Position numbers and translations under genes: made by a program | From: Dactylis glomerata | Lineage: Eukaryota > Streptophyta > Magnoliopsida > Poales > Poaceae | Assembly (NCBI GenBank): GCA_007115705.1 | Contig: QXEO01000215.1 | Location: forward strand, 372,001-436,000 | DNA: 64,000 nt | Direction of reading: 5' to 3' | Notes under the pieces: model-generated | Databases searched by the model: none | What the model was told of the DNA's origin: nothing | The model's input: the letters and a program-made list of their open reading frames with translations, nothing else | In this document: positions 1 to 10,230 of the stretch, piece after piece | How the letters are laid out: each line of letters opens with the position of its first letter | Position numbering within the stretch: position 1 is the first letter of the stretch

Positions 1-646
1 TAAAGAGGGGAAACTTAATATTGTTGAGATCCATGAAACCATGTTTCGCTCTCTCATAATAAATTTCAGTAGCATCATGAATAGAACTAACAATATAACT
101 ATCACATAAAGCATCCCTATCATGAGCCACATGCATAAAAGAATTAATACTCACCACAGGAACAATAGTAGTAGGAGCAGATTCAACAGAATAATTATTC
201 TCATCACCATAATCATCAAAAATAGGAGGCATATTGTAATCATAACTAATTTTATCCTCAATAGTAGGTGAACAGAAAATATTATACTCATCATCATAGC
301 CATCATAAACTAGAGGTTTAGTATCATCACAAGCTAAAGAACAACTATTTCGCAAAGCATATTCTTCAAACATATCATCATAAGAAGGAACATCACATAT
401 GGGAGATAAAATATTATCAGAACAAACTTTCTCCGCTAAAGCTGGGGAACTAAAAATATCATGCTTAACAAAACCAGCTTCCCCAAGCTTAGACTTTTCT
501 ATAGCATTAGCAGTAACGGTGTTTAAAGCATTCATACTAACAACACTATTAGCATGCAAATTAAGCTCCAAAGGTTTTTCAATTTTCTCTTCAAACACTT
601 CATATCTAAACTCAGGAAAAAGACTAAAGAACTCTTTATTTTCCAT
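1..646 (-). CDS. Internal ORF of element C, open at the window edge (at least 215 codons)
   Basis: A reading frame starts at an ATG (minus strand, 644-646) just downstream of the primer site and stays open for 215 codons to base 1, with no stop. The product begins MENKEFF and is rich in Asp, Glu, Tyr and Asn, with acidic stretches such as YDGYDDEYN. I see no zinc knuckle, protease or polymerase motif in this part. By position it is the first ORF of the retrotransposon, so it may be a Gag-like or lineage-specific protein of a non-autonomous Gypsy. That function is inferred only from position. An 86-codon frame on the plus strand at 399-659 is its antisense shadow. Confidence 0.6.
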   Translation of the reverse strand, partial: MENKEFFSLFPEFRYEVFEEKIEKPLELNLHANSVVSMNALNTVTANAIEKSKLGEAGFVKHDIFSSPALAEKVCSDNILSPICDVPSYDDMFEEYALRNSCSLACDDTKPLVYDGYDDEYNIFCSPTIEDKISYDYNMPPIFDDYGDENNYSVESAPTTIVPVVSINSFMHVAHDRDALCDSYIVSSIHDATEIYYERAKHGFMDLNNIKFPLF

Positions 647-758
647 TAAGCCTAACTAGTGAAAATAAAACAAGAAACAAAAAGATATAATTGCAGAATC
701 TAAAGGAAATAACTCTGAGTACTCACACAGGAGGATGCAAGTACCTTTTATCTTACCT

Positions 759-775
759 CCCCGGCAACGGCGCCA
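759..775 (-). other. Primer-binding site of element C (tRNA-Asp type)
   Basis: The minus strand reads TGGCGCCGTTGCCGGGG. This is complementary to the 3' end of plant tRNA-Asp including CCA, as I remember that tRNA. It lies 10 bases inside the LTR end and fixes the element's orientation. Confidence 0.85.
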
Positions 776-785
776 GAAAAGAGCT

Positions 786-2327
786 TGATGTCTACGCACT
801 TCTATTCTTATAGACACTTGTTGGGCCTCCAAGTGCAGAGGTTTGTAGAACAGCAGCAAGTTTCCCTTAAGTGGATCACCCAAGGTTTATCGAACTCAGG
901 GAGGAAGAGGTCAAAGCTATCCCTCTCAAGAAACCCTGCAATTATGATACAGAAAGTCTCTTGTGTCCCCAACACACCCAATACACTTGTCAAATGTATA
1001 GGTGCACTAGTTCGGCGAAGAGATAGTGAAATACAAGTGGTATAGATGATTATAAGTAGTAAATACAATCTGAAATAAAAATCGCTGCGAGCAAACATGT
1101 AACAAAACAGCAAGTAAACGGTGTGCAATGCTTGGAAACAAGGCCTAGGGATCATACTTTCACTAGTGGACACACTCCCAACAATATAACATGATTGAAC
1201 AAATAAACAACTTCTCTCCACTATGGTACTCTGAATTACTCTCCTATTGAATAACACTAATCATTGTGTAGTGGCTACAGAAGCACCCCTTAAGGTTCAT
1301 CAAGTACTTGACAAACACCACTCATAGAGATATCCAAATCAAAGCACAACTCAAGATAGATATCATTGCAACTTAGACCAAGTACTAACACGGTGCACAC
1401 ACTGTCACCATTACACCATGAAAGGAGGAATAGATCACTCAAACTATCATAGCAATAATTATTCTCATAATCCACAAGAGATCACAATCATAGCCTAAAC
1501 CAAGTACCACCATGATGCACGCACTGTCACCGTTACACCATGGCAGGAGGAATAGATTACTTTAACAATCACCACTAGAGTACACATAATATCTGAATAA
1601 TAACATCTACTTGTTCAACATGATACAAAGCTCACGATCACATAAAGATCACATCATGGGAGAGAGAGGTGAACCACATAGCTACCGGTAGAGCCCTCAG
1701 CCCCGGGGATGAACTACTCCCTCCTCATCATAGGAGACAGCAAGGTTGATGGAGATGGCGGTGAGGTCGATGGAGACGGCGGAGACGGCGAAGGAGACCG
1801 ATGGAGATGGCTCCGGGGGCACTTCCCCGTCCCGGCAGGGTGCCGGAATAGAGACTTTTGTCCCCCGAAATTCGTCGATGGCGGCGGCGGAGCTACGGAA
1901 CTGTTCTGGAAATTTCGTCGACTCCCCTAGGGTTTTCCGTCCCGAGGCTTTATATAGGCGAAGGGGCGATGTCAGAGGTGGCCCCGGGCCTCCTCACACT
2001 AGGGTGGCGCAGCCAGGGCCTGGGCCGCGCCAGCCCTGTGTGAGGGTGGCCTGTGGCCCCTCTCCTTCCTCTCTTTGGATGTCTGGATGCTCCCGGGAAA
2101 AATAAGACTTCTGGCTTTGGTTTCGTCCAATTCTGAGAATATTTCCTGTGTATCACTTCTGAAACACAAAAATAGCAGAAAACAGGGAATTGGCACTGTG
2201 GCATCTTGTCAATAGGTTAGTTCCGGAAATCGCATAAAAATGCCACTAAGTGTAACGAAACACAAGGCAAATGGTGTAAAAACAAGCATGGAGCATCAAA
2301 AATTATAGATACGTTTGAGACGTATCA
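786..2327 (-). repeat. 5' LTR of element C (1542 bp)
   Basis: The LTR is bounded by TG...CA. On the minus strand it starts TGATACGTCTCAAACG at 2327 and ends GTAGACATCA at 786. It is GC-rich around 1700-2100, has a TATA box near 1950, and is followed at once by the primer site. Its start resembles the LTRs of element D (21009-22627, 34745-35269) but the body differs, so C is a related yet distinct family. Confidence 0.85.
1948..1956 (-). promoter_or_regulatory. TATA box in the LTR of element C
   Basis: The minus strand reads TATATAAAG in a GC-rich stretch of the LTR. It is followed about 20 bases on by a run that would be the 5' end of the retrotransposon transcript. Activity is inferred. Confidence 0.5.
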
Positions 2328-2664
2328 GGCTGCATATTCAAGTGTGCAGGATATTCCGATGAGGAGTGAGTTGATAGGATCTCGAGTCTACATTCCAACA
2401 TGACTGTCTGTGGCACATGGTGAAGATGAAGGCTCACTACTACCCTAGTTTCCGTTGTGTTTATGTTATCTTGAACTCTGTTATTTGAGCTAGTCCATGT
2501 GACTAAGCTGGTTTGTAAGTTTAAAGACTTATGTATCTGGATCCCCGTTGTAATATTTGATACTATGTAATGAATACTCTAGTTTGTTCTGTGGTGCTAT
2601 CAGTGATCCAGGGAATAGCACGTAACACAGATGTTCCACCTTAATCCAAAGGTGGGGCATTACA
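2328..2664 (+). repeat. 3' end of the 5' LTR of element B (truncated by C)
   Basis: Matches 16553-16889, the end of B's 3' LTR, base for base in length (337 bp), with about nine substitutions. It ends GGCATTACA immediately before the primer site. The missing left part should lie beyond element C, outside this window. Confidence 0.88.
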
Positions 2665-2667
2665 AAA

Positions 2668-2680
2668 TGGTATCAGAGCA
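2668..2680 (+). other. Primer-binding site of element B (tRNA-iMet type)
   Basis: TGGTATCAGAGCA, three bases inside the LTR end. This is the common plant initiator-tRNA-Met primer site. Confidence 0.85.
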
Positions 2681-3130
2681 TAGTGTTGCCTGTAGGATCG
2701 AGACCCTAGGATTGGAATACCATAGGAATCAAAAAAATTATTTAAAAATGTTTGTGAAAATTTGTGTGGTCTGAACTTGCCTTAATCATTTCATTCCATA
2801 CTTGTACTTCTTACCTTGTTTCAAATCTTGCCTTGTTTCTTTTCAAAAATTTAGATGGACTCCTATGATCAAAGGCATTAGTAGTCCACCATTAGTTCAT
2901 TTGTATTAGTTTTCCATACACATTTGTATTGTCCTACCTTTGTCGGTATGACAGTACCATTTACCTTGGTTGTTTTGTGAACCTTAGTGGTTGTTTTCAA
3001 AATTATCAAAGAATTTTGGAAATTTGTTTGCTTTGCCTGTTTGTTGTGTGACATGTTGTTTGTGCATGGGTAGGAAATTTTCTTCTTTAGTCCTATCTGT
3101 CTATTACTCATCTATGCTAAATCACCTCAG

Positions 3131-4294
3131 ATGCCGCCTCGCCGTGCACACAACAACAACAATGACAATGAGAATGAGAACAACAACAACAACAACAACA
3201 ATGTGATCCAGCAGCTAGTCGCAGCGCAAGCACAACTAATGCAGATGATGACCCAGTTCATCCAGGCTAGTGCAAACAACAACAATAACAACAACAATCA
3301 TCCACCACCGCCACCGCCACCCCCACCTCAAGTGGATAGGTTGACCAGATTTCTGAGGCTTAGGCCTAACAAGTTCTCATCTGCCTCGGAGCCAATAGTG
3401 GCTGATGACTGGCTACGTTCAGTCAATAAGGACCTGGTCACATGTGAGTGCACCGATGCTGAGAAGGTGCGATTCACTGCCCATTTGCTTGAAGGGCCAG
3501 CAGCTATGTGGTGGGAGACCTATCAGATCACTCATCCTATAGATGGTCTTGACTGAGATACCTTTAGGGAAGGCTTTCATAATGCCCACATATCCCCGGG
3601 CATTATGAATGTGAAGAAAGATGAATTCCGCAGTTTGAAGCAGGGTGGAAGGACGCTGAAAGAGTATATGGATGACTTCTGTGCTCTGTCTAGGTATGCA
3701 CCTGATGATATTGATACTGATGCAAAGAGGAAGGAAAAATTTCTCAATGGACTCAAAGGAGAACTAAGGATACCCTTGTCAGTGGCTTATGCTCCAAACT
3801 ATCAGTCCTTGCTTGATCAGGCTATCACACTGGATAACAATATCACGAAGGAAGAGAACCGCAAGAGGAAGTTTAGCAATGGCAAGACTCACATTGGATC
3901 TTCCCATAAGAGACACCACTTCTCCGAAGGCAATGGAAATGGTACTAGCTCCAATGGCCATAGGCACAATGGTGGAAACAATGGAAATCACTCCAATGGA
4001 AATCACAATGGAGTCAATGGTCACCAGAATGGAGGAAATGGAAATCACAATAGTCACCACAATGGAAACAATGGCCAGCACAACCACAACTCAGAAGCTA
4101 AGAAGGATCTCTCTCATATCACATGCTTCAAGTGCAAGAAGAAGGGACACTATTCCACAAGCTGCCTAGAGAACAAGTCTGATGAATCTGCCAAGCCCAA
4201 TCCATTCAAGAAGGGATATGTGAACCACATCAATGTAGGGGAAGTGATAGGTACGCTTCCATTCAACTCTTTTACAGCAAGGGATACTATTTGA
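3131..4294 (+). pseudogene. Gag polyprotein of element B, one internal stop
   Basis: The ATG at 3131 opens a frame of about 387 codons interrupted by one TGA (3554-3556). The stop sits where Gag proteins of this class have Trp, and the frame resumes unchanged. Order: an Asn-rich N-terminus with runs of up to eight Asn; a nine-Pro run; a retrotransposon Gag domain containing AAMWWETY; a basic linker; a long stretch of Asn-Gly/Asn-His repeats (about 3930-4090); and a CCHC zinc knuckle, CFKCKKKGHYSTSC (4128-4169), with all four ligands present. Gag would package the RNA in cytoplasmic particles. The single TGG-to-TGA change suggests recent silencing and decay. Confidence 0.8.
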
Positions 4295-4499
4295 TACTAG
4301 AGCATTGCATTTATTCATATCAAGAACATTTGAGAGCCAAACATGCATTTTTTCCACTGAAGCCATAGGAAGAACAATTACACTAACCACCCCAGAGAGA
4401 AAGAGGATTAGATATAAATTCTACTTGGAATTTAAAGATATTAGGCTAAACAATCTTAAGGGGGTTAGCCTAGAGGATATGGCCATAGTAAGAGAATGA
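4281..4499 (+). pseudogene. Aspartic protease remnant of element B
   Basis: Just past the Gag stop, in another frame, the translation contains LFDTRALHLFIS. This aligns with the retroviral-type protease active site (LFDTGA.H.FIS), but the Gly after the catalytic Asp-Thr is Arg. The match fades after about 40 codons. It marks the left edge of the internal deletion that removed the polymerase region. Confidence 0.6.
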
Positions 4500-4500
4500 T

Positions 4501-4701
4501 TTGGCTTACAAGGAGAAACAAATCAGGATAATGGAAGCAATGGAAAGAAATACTCACACCAAAACCATCAAGTTCTGTCCAGTACAGTGGAGTCACCACA
4601 CCGAGGAAGAAACTACTTGGGAGCATAGTGAAAATCTTTTAGATTATCACCCATACCTAATTGCTAGCCTTTTCGAAGCTCGAGGGCGAGCTTCATCTTA
4701 A
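4501..4701 (+). pseudogene. C-terminal chromodomain remnant of element B
   Basis: The frame contains CPVQWSHHTEEETTWE followed by a His-Pro-Tyr tail and a stop. This is the signature of the chromodomain that ends the integrase of Tekay-type chromoviruses (consensus about VQWSHHTEEEATWE). It directly follows the protease remnant, so some 3 kb of reverse transcriptase, RNase H and integrase core has been lost in between. The tail ends ten bases before the LTR, as in full-length relatives. Confidence 0.65.
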
Positions 4702-4712
4702 GGGGGTTAGTC
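4691..4712 (+). other. Polypurine tract of element B
   Basis: The stretch CTTAAGGGGGTTAG directly precedes the 3' LTR start at 4713 and would prime plus-strand DNA synthesis. Confidence 0.7.
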
Positions 4713-5899
4713 TATAACATCCCAAATTTTTCAAATTCAAATTCAGCATGCATGCATATTCATCATAGCATTTGAAATAAAATTTGAATCAAAATTTAAA
4801 AATAGAAGGTTGTTCTTTTTCTAAATTAATCTTCAAAGCTTATGTGAGCCAATTTGAATTTCTCAAAATAATAAGTTTAAATGTTTTTACACCAAAACAT
4901 TACTATTTTAAAAATCTTTTTCTATAAATCTTTGAACTAAAATAAAAATCAAAAAGTTTTTTTTTAAATAGCTCCATTGGATATGGAGGCTATTTTATAT
5001 TTTTCTAGCAAATATTTTTGTTTACAAAAACTTCACTATTTGGGGTTTTACAATATACTTAAATGCTATTTTACCAACAACATTACTGTTTTAGCTTTAT
5101 TCTTTAAACCTTGAATTCAATTGAAAACTAGAAAATCTTATTTTGATTAACCCTATTAGTTATGGGGGCTAATTCTATATTTTCTTTCACAAATATTTTT
5201 TATTTTCAAACATCACCAAGCAGCACACTTTGCTTTGCAAACACTTTGACATAATTTCAAAAGTTCTACACAATTTAAAATATCCAAAAACCAACCAGAT
5301 GTGTTTTCAATCAATCAAAGAATAAAACAGAAAAGAAACAAAAATAAGAAAAAGAAATAGAATAAAAAAAGGGAACAACCCAACTGGGCCAGCCCGGGGC
5401 AACCAGCCCAGCGAGCCAGCCCAGCAACCACCCGCTCCCCTCTCCTTTCTCATTTTTCTTTTCTTTTCTTTCCTCCCCTGCTGACAACTGGACCCCACTG
5501 GTCAGTATCATCTTCCCCAACCGCTTCCCCCTTCTCTGGAAAAGCAACCGCAACCCCGTTCTCTCTCCCACTTCCTCTCGCACGCCCAGAGACTCCCCCT
5601 TGGCCCTTCCCCCAAACCCCAACCTCTCGTCTCTGCTTTCCCCTTCTTTCTTCTTCGAATCACTGAACCATTTCGCAAGAATTGCTCACTGGATTTCTGG
5701 ATTTCCGCCACCGAATTCGTCGGTAATCGGCACTGTTGAGGAGCCCCGCCTCTCCCTCTTGGTTTCAATCTTTCTCTCTCACTTCTACGCGTCCACTGAC
5801 GTCTCAGGTTCCTCCAGAAACGCCGCGCTTCGAGGTCCTCGTCAGTGTCCGAAGCCATCGCCGCCTCCAGTCACCCTTTGGAATCACCACAGGAGGAAA
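4713..5899 (+). repeat. 3' LTR of element B, first part
   Basis: Begins TATAACATCCC; the usual TG start has become TA. The first 600 bases are AT-rich. After 5400 it becomes GC-rich, with short chance ORFs on both strands and no gene I recognise. It stops at the Copia insertion; the last five bases, GGAAA, are the target duplication. Confidence 0.8.
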
Positions 5900-7590
5900 T
5901 GAAAGGAATATGCCCGAGAGGCAATAATAAAGTTGTTATTATATTATTCCGTGTTCATAATAGATGTTTATTTCTCATGGTAGAATTGTATTAATCGGAA
6001 ACATTAATACTTGTGTGCTTAATAAACTAAAAGGGTTCCTAGTAAAGCCTCTCTTTTATACTAGCTCGTTGATTAACCGATGATCAAGGTTTCCTGATCA
6101 TGAACATTGGATGTTGTTAATAACGGGGTCATATCATTAGAAGAATGATGTGATGAACACTCACACCCATAGTACGAATAGCAATACGATCAAGTCATCA
6201 AGTTCATTGCTATATCAAACTCATGCGAAGTAGTTCTAATCCTTAGACCATGAGATCATGTTAATCACTGATACCGGAAGGGTAGTTTGATGATATCAAA
6301 CGTCACACCGTAATAGGGTGATTATAAAGGTTGATTTGGGTACTCTGAAAGTATTAGTTGAGGCTCATGGATCAAGAGTGGGATTTGTCCATCCGGATGA
6401 AAGAAAGATATTCTCTGGGCCCTTCTCGGTGATATTGCATTGGAATCGCTTGCAAGCATGTGACTAGGTCACAGGAATGCATTATCACGGAACGAGTAAA
6501 GAGACTTGTCGGGAACGAGATCGAACTAGGTATGGTTGATACCAAATGATCGGATCTCGGACAAGTAATAATATCGCGAGACAAAAGGAATTAACTATAT
6601 TCGTTACTGGTTCACACGATCACTAGTTCATCGTTGAGTAAGTGGGAGTCATCATGGATTTCCAGATCCCGCTGTTGCTTATTGATCGGAGAGGAGTCTC
6701 GATCATGTCCACGTTATTCACGAACCGTAGGGTGACACACTTAAGGTTCGCCGTCGTTTTTGAGTGGATACGATACTCCGATCGAATTACAGGACAGCAT
6801 AAGGGTTGTTTCAGAAAAGCACCGAAACTGTTTCGGGATATCGAAATAACTCAAGGGTGTATTTGTTAATTTTTGTTAATTGAATGAATTAACAAATATT
6901 AAAGAAATAAAAATGTTTTATTAAATCAATAAGTGTGAATTTTAATTAGCATGAATGTCATGCAAAATTAAAATGGGGGTTACCTCATGTTGATGAGGGG
7001 GTTACCACCATGAAGGGAATGAAGAGGGGGTTACCACCATGAAGAGGAGGAGGGCCTCCTTGGCCGGCCACCCCTTGGGGGCTGCCCCTCCTTCCCTATA
7101 TAAACCCCTCCCTCTCCTCCATGTGACACACTTCTTGATCCTCCCCTCCCTCGCATAGTTGCTGCCCAATATCCGTCTCAGCTTAGCAAAGCTCTGTCGG
7201 AATTGTAGTTCGTAGTTCATACACTTGGAGAAGTGTGTGGAGGAGTGTCCGGCGGATCCCTTCTTCCGCTGCCCCGCTGGACCGAGGGCGTGGAGGAGTC
7301 GACGACGAGCTATACGTGTGACCGAGCACGGGGGCGCTGCCACTTGTGGCGCCGTGTACACGATCTTGTGATCGTCAAGCGAACCACTACGTCGACTACG
7401 TCAAGTGAACAACTACGTCGACTACGTGCATCTTCATCGACTCTCCATCGTCAACGTTTGTGCGGGAACGTAATCCCCGCTTACGGTCATCGAGGGTTAG
7501 TCTCCGTTGCTACCACCTCGTAGAGTATCTTGGCTAGTTTTTGTGTTCTTGCGTAGGAAAGTTTTTGTTTTCTATGCTACGAACCCATCA
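5900..7590 (+). repeat. 5' LTR of the Copia element (1691 bp)
   Basis: Bounded by TG...CA and repeated at 12785-14475. It has a TATA box at 7097-7104 and a GC-rich transcript-start region after it. No protein gene lies inside; open frames seen here recur in the other LTR and are chance frames. Confidence 0.95.
7097..7104 (+). promoter_or_regulatory. TATA box of the Copia 5' LTR
   Basis: TATATAAA in a GC-rich setting; the same box occurs at 13982-13989 in the 3' LTR. It is the probable core promoter of the element's RNA. Confidence 0.6.
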
Positions 7591-7591
7591 G

Positions 7592-7603
7592 TGGTATCAG
7601 AGC
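7592..7603 (+). other. Primer-binding site of the Copia element (tRNA-iMet type)
   Basis: TGGTATCAGAGC starts one base after the LTR end. The following 1.16 kb (7604-8766) is an untranslated leader with no supported ORF. Confidence 0.88.
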
Positions 7604-8766
7604 CATATCTATGCATAGTTGGTATGCACGGCTAGAACACATGTGGATGTGGGCGTTGATGATCATGTTATTGCAATTTCTTTTGTATTTTGGATCATAG
7701 TGGCATAGTGGGATTGAAGCTGCCCGAGACTAACCTTACGTGACCGCGTTCACGAGACTTGTCCCACACTTGACATGCTTCGGCATATGTGGCTTTGCGG
7801 GTGTACGTTTCTCCCACTATAGTTATGATCTATTTTACAAATAGTTGTTAATAATATTTTTATCACCGTTGTGGTTTCATGGTCGTAGGTAAGAACGGTT
7901 CTTCCTAGAAAGCCCTAAACCACGTAAAATATGCAAGACAAATTAGAAACGTCTAACTTGTTTTTGCAGGGCATGTGATGTGATATGGTTAAATTGTTTA
8001 TGTTACAAATTGTATGTGATGATCCTTTTTGTAAGTTATAAACAACCGGCAGGAGCCATATGGTTGTCTTTACATTTAAATGGCCTGCGTGCCAAATATA
8101 TATCCAAGTGATATATTGTAATGGAGGAAGACAACCAAGGTGGCGCGCCATGGACCTTGGTGCTACGCCGGTGGAATGATGGAGATCATACCATGATGCA
8201 CAAGATGGAGATCGAATGCGTGAAGGACCATATCATATCACATTATATATGCATGTGATGTTTATCCTTTTATGCATCTTATTCTGCTTAGATTTGATCG
8301 CGCGGTAGCATTATAAGATGATCCCTCTCACATAAATATCAAGATAAAAATGTGTTCTCCCATAACATGCACCGTCAAGAAAGTTCGTCGTTTTGAGACA
8401 CCTCGTGATGATCGGGTGTGATAGACTCTACGTTCACATACGACGGGTGTAAGACAGTTTTACACACGCAAATGTTATGGTTCTACTTGGCGAGCCTAGC
8501 ATGTACAGACATGGCCTCGGAACACGAACCGAAAGGTTAAGCATGAGTCATATGGTTGATATGATGGACATGGTGATGTTCGCCTTTGAAACTACACCAT
8601 TGCACGTGATGATCGGTTGCGGTGTAGTGGATTTGGTTTGTGTAATCACTTGAGATAACTAGGAGGGATGTTGTTTTAAGTGGGAGTTCACGTAGAATTT
8701 GATTTAACCTGAACTCATTCTATTATGAACTTAGTCTAAATTCACTTTGCAAATAATTTGTAGATC

Positions 8767-10230
8767 ATGGCACCACCTGCTCTAAATTTCAATGCGTTCA
8801 TGGAGAAAGAAAAACTACCCACCAACGGTAGCAACTTCACCAACTGGGCACTTAACTTGAGGATCCTCCTCAATGCCTCTCAAAAGGGCTATGTGCTTGA
8901 GGCACCGCTAGGTAACCCGCCTGCAGAAGATGCTCCCGATGAAGAGAAAAATGTTTTTCTAACTCGTAAGGAGGACCACAGTTTAGTTCATTGCGGCATA
9001 CTATATGGACTTGAGCCGGAGCTGCGAAAACGTTTTGAGAACAGCAACGCTTATGATACAATGGGAGGGTTGAAACTGATCTTCGACTCCCATACTGCCG
9101 TAGAGAGTTATGATGCTTCAGAAAAGTTCTTTAGCTGCATGATGGAAGAGAACAACTCCGTTAGTGAGCACGTACTCAAAATGTCTGGGTACGCCGATAA
9201 GCTCATCTCTTTGGGAATAACGATTCCCAATGAGTTGGGAATACATCGGGTTCTCCAATCTCTCCCACCTAGCTTCAAAGGCTTTGTGATGAACTACAAC
9301 ATGCAGGGCATGAGGAAGTCTCTCCCCGAGCTTCTCTCAATGCTTAAGACTGCAGAAGTGGAGATCAAAAAGGAACATCAAGTGTTGATGGTCAATAAGA
9401 CCACTAGTTTCAAGAAAGGTAGAAAGGATAATAAGTCCAAGGGTAGAAACAAGAAGGACGGCAAATCTGTTGCCGGTTCTGAGAGGAAACCCAAGGCTGG
9501 TCCTAAACCTGAAACTGAGTGCTTCTACTACAAGGAAACGGGGCACTGGAAGCGCAACTGCCCAAAGTATCTGGCGGATAAGAAGAACGGGAAGATTAAC
9601 AAAGGTATACATGATATACATGTTATTGATGTGTACCTTACTAGTAGTCACAATAGCACCTGGGTATTTGATACTGGTTCGGTTGCTCACATATGTAACT
9701 CGAAACAGGGGCTAAAGAATAATCGGCAACTTGCGAAGGATGAGGTCACGATGTGCGTCGGCAATGGATCAAAAGTTGATGTGATCGCCGTCGGGACGCT
9801 GCCTCTACATTTACCATCTGGATTAGTTTTAAACCTGAATAAATGTTATTTGGTGCATGCGTTGAGCATGAACATTATTTCTGGATCTTGTTTAATGCGA
9901 GACAATTATTCATTCCAGTCTGAGAACAATGGTTGTTCGATTTATATGAATAATATCTTTTATGGACATGCACCTGAAAAGAAAGGTTTATTTCTTTTGA
10001 ATATTGATAGTGATGAAACACATATTCATAACGTGAATGCCAAAAGAATTAAGTCAAATGATGATATAGCCGCATACATGTGGCACTGCCGTTTAGGTCA
10101 TATTGGTGTTAAGCGCATGAAGAAGCTTCATTCGGATGGACTTCTGGAATCACTTGATTATGAATCATTTGAGACATGCGAACCATGTCTTATGGGCAAG
10201 ATGACTAGAACGCCGTTTTCCTGGTTCAAT
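8767..10230 (+). pseudogene. Copia Gag, protease and pre-integrase domain
   Basis: Starts at an ATG about 1.2 kb past the primer site. Order: Gag core (residues 1-230), a basic linker, a zinc knuckle near residues 252-265 reading CFYYKETGHWKRNC, an aspartic protease with WVFDTGSVAHIC (about 298), and the Gag-pre-integrase domain with WHCRLGH (about 438). In the zinc knuckle the second ligand Cys is Tyr, so zinc binding should be impaired. The frame is lost near 10215-10230, after CLMGKMTRTPF, and the correct frame resumes at about 10229. Gag would form particles and the protease would cut the polyprotein. Confidence 0.9.

Larger units (their letters stand above)
1..2327 (-). mobile_element. 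Element C: 5' part of a non-autonomous Athila-like Gypsy retrotransposon
   Basis: Read on the minus strand, this holds a complete 5' LTR (786-2327), a tRNA-Asp-type primer site (759-775) and an internal ORF that leaves the window at base 1. The LTR starts TGATACGTCTC and ends ACATCA. It abuts 2328, which is inside the 5' LTR of element B, so C inserted into B. The other end of C and its target duplication lie outside the window. The visible ORF is not reverse transcriptase or integrase, so autonomy cannot be judged. The Athila-like assignment rests on the LTR start and the primer type. Confidence 0.8.

Noticed and set aside
399..659. 86-codon plus-strand ORF at the left edge
   Set aside because: Antisense to the longer minus-strand ORF of element C, which starts right after a primer site and has retrotransposon-like codon use.
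2668..2680. tRNA-like matches at the primer-binding sites
   Set aside because: Only the 3' tRNA complement is present at each site (2668, 7592, 28744, 52121, 60703); no cloverleaf sequence surrounds them, so they are not tRNA genes.
3779..4087. 102-codon minus-strand ORF, Ile/Val-rich, membrane-like
   Set aside because: Mirror image of the Asn-Gly repeat tract of element B's Gag; the hydrophobic look comes from the antisense of AAT/GGA repeats.
5311..5902. Overlapping ORFs on both strands in a GC-rich stretch
   Set aside because: They lie inside element B's LTR, have no recognisable domain and are explained by base composition.
7002..7523. 119- and 96-codon ORFs on opposite strands
   Set aside because: Repeated identically in both Copia LTRs (again at 13887-14408), so they are chance frames in the LTR.
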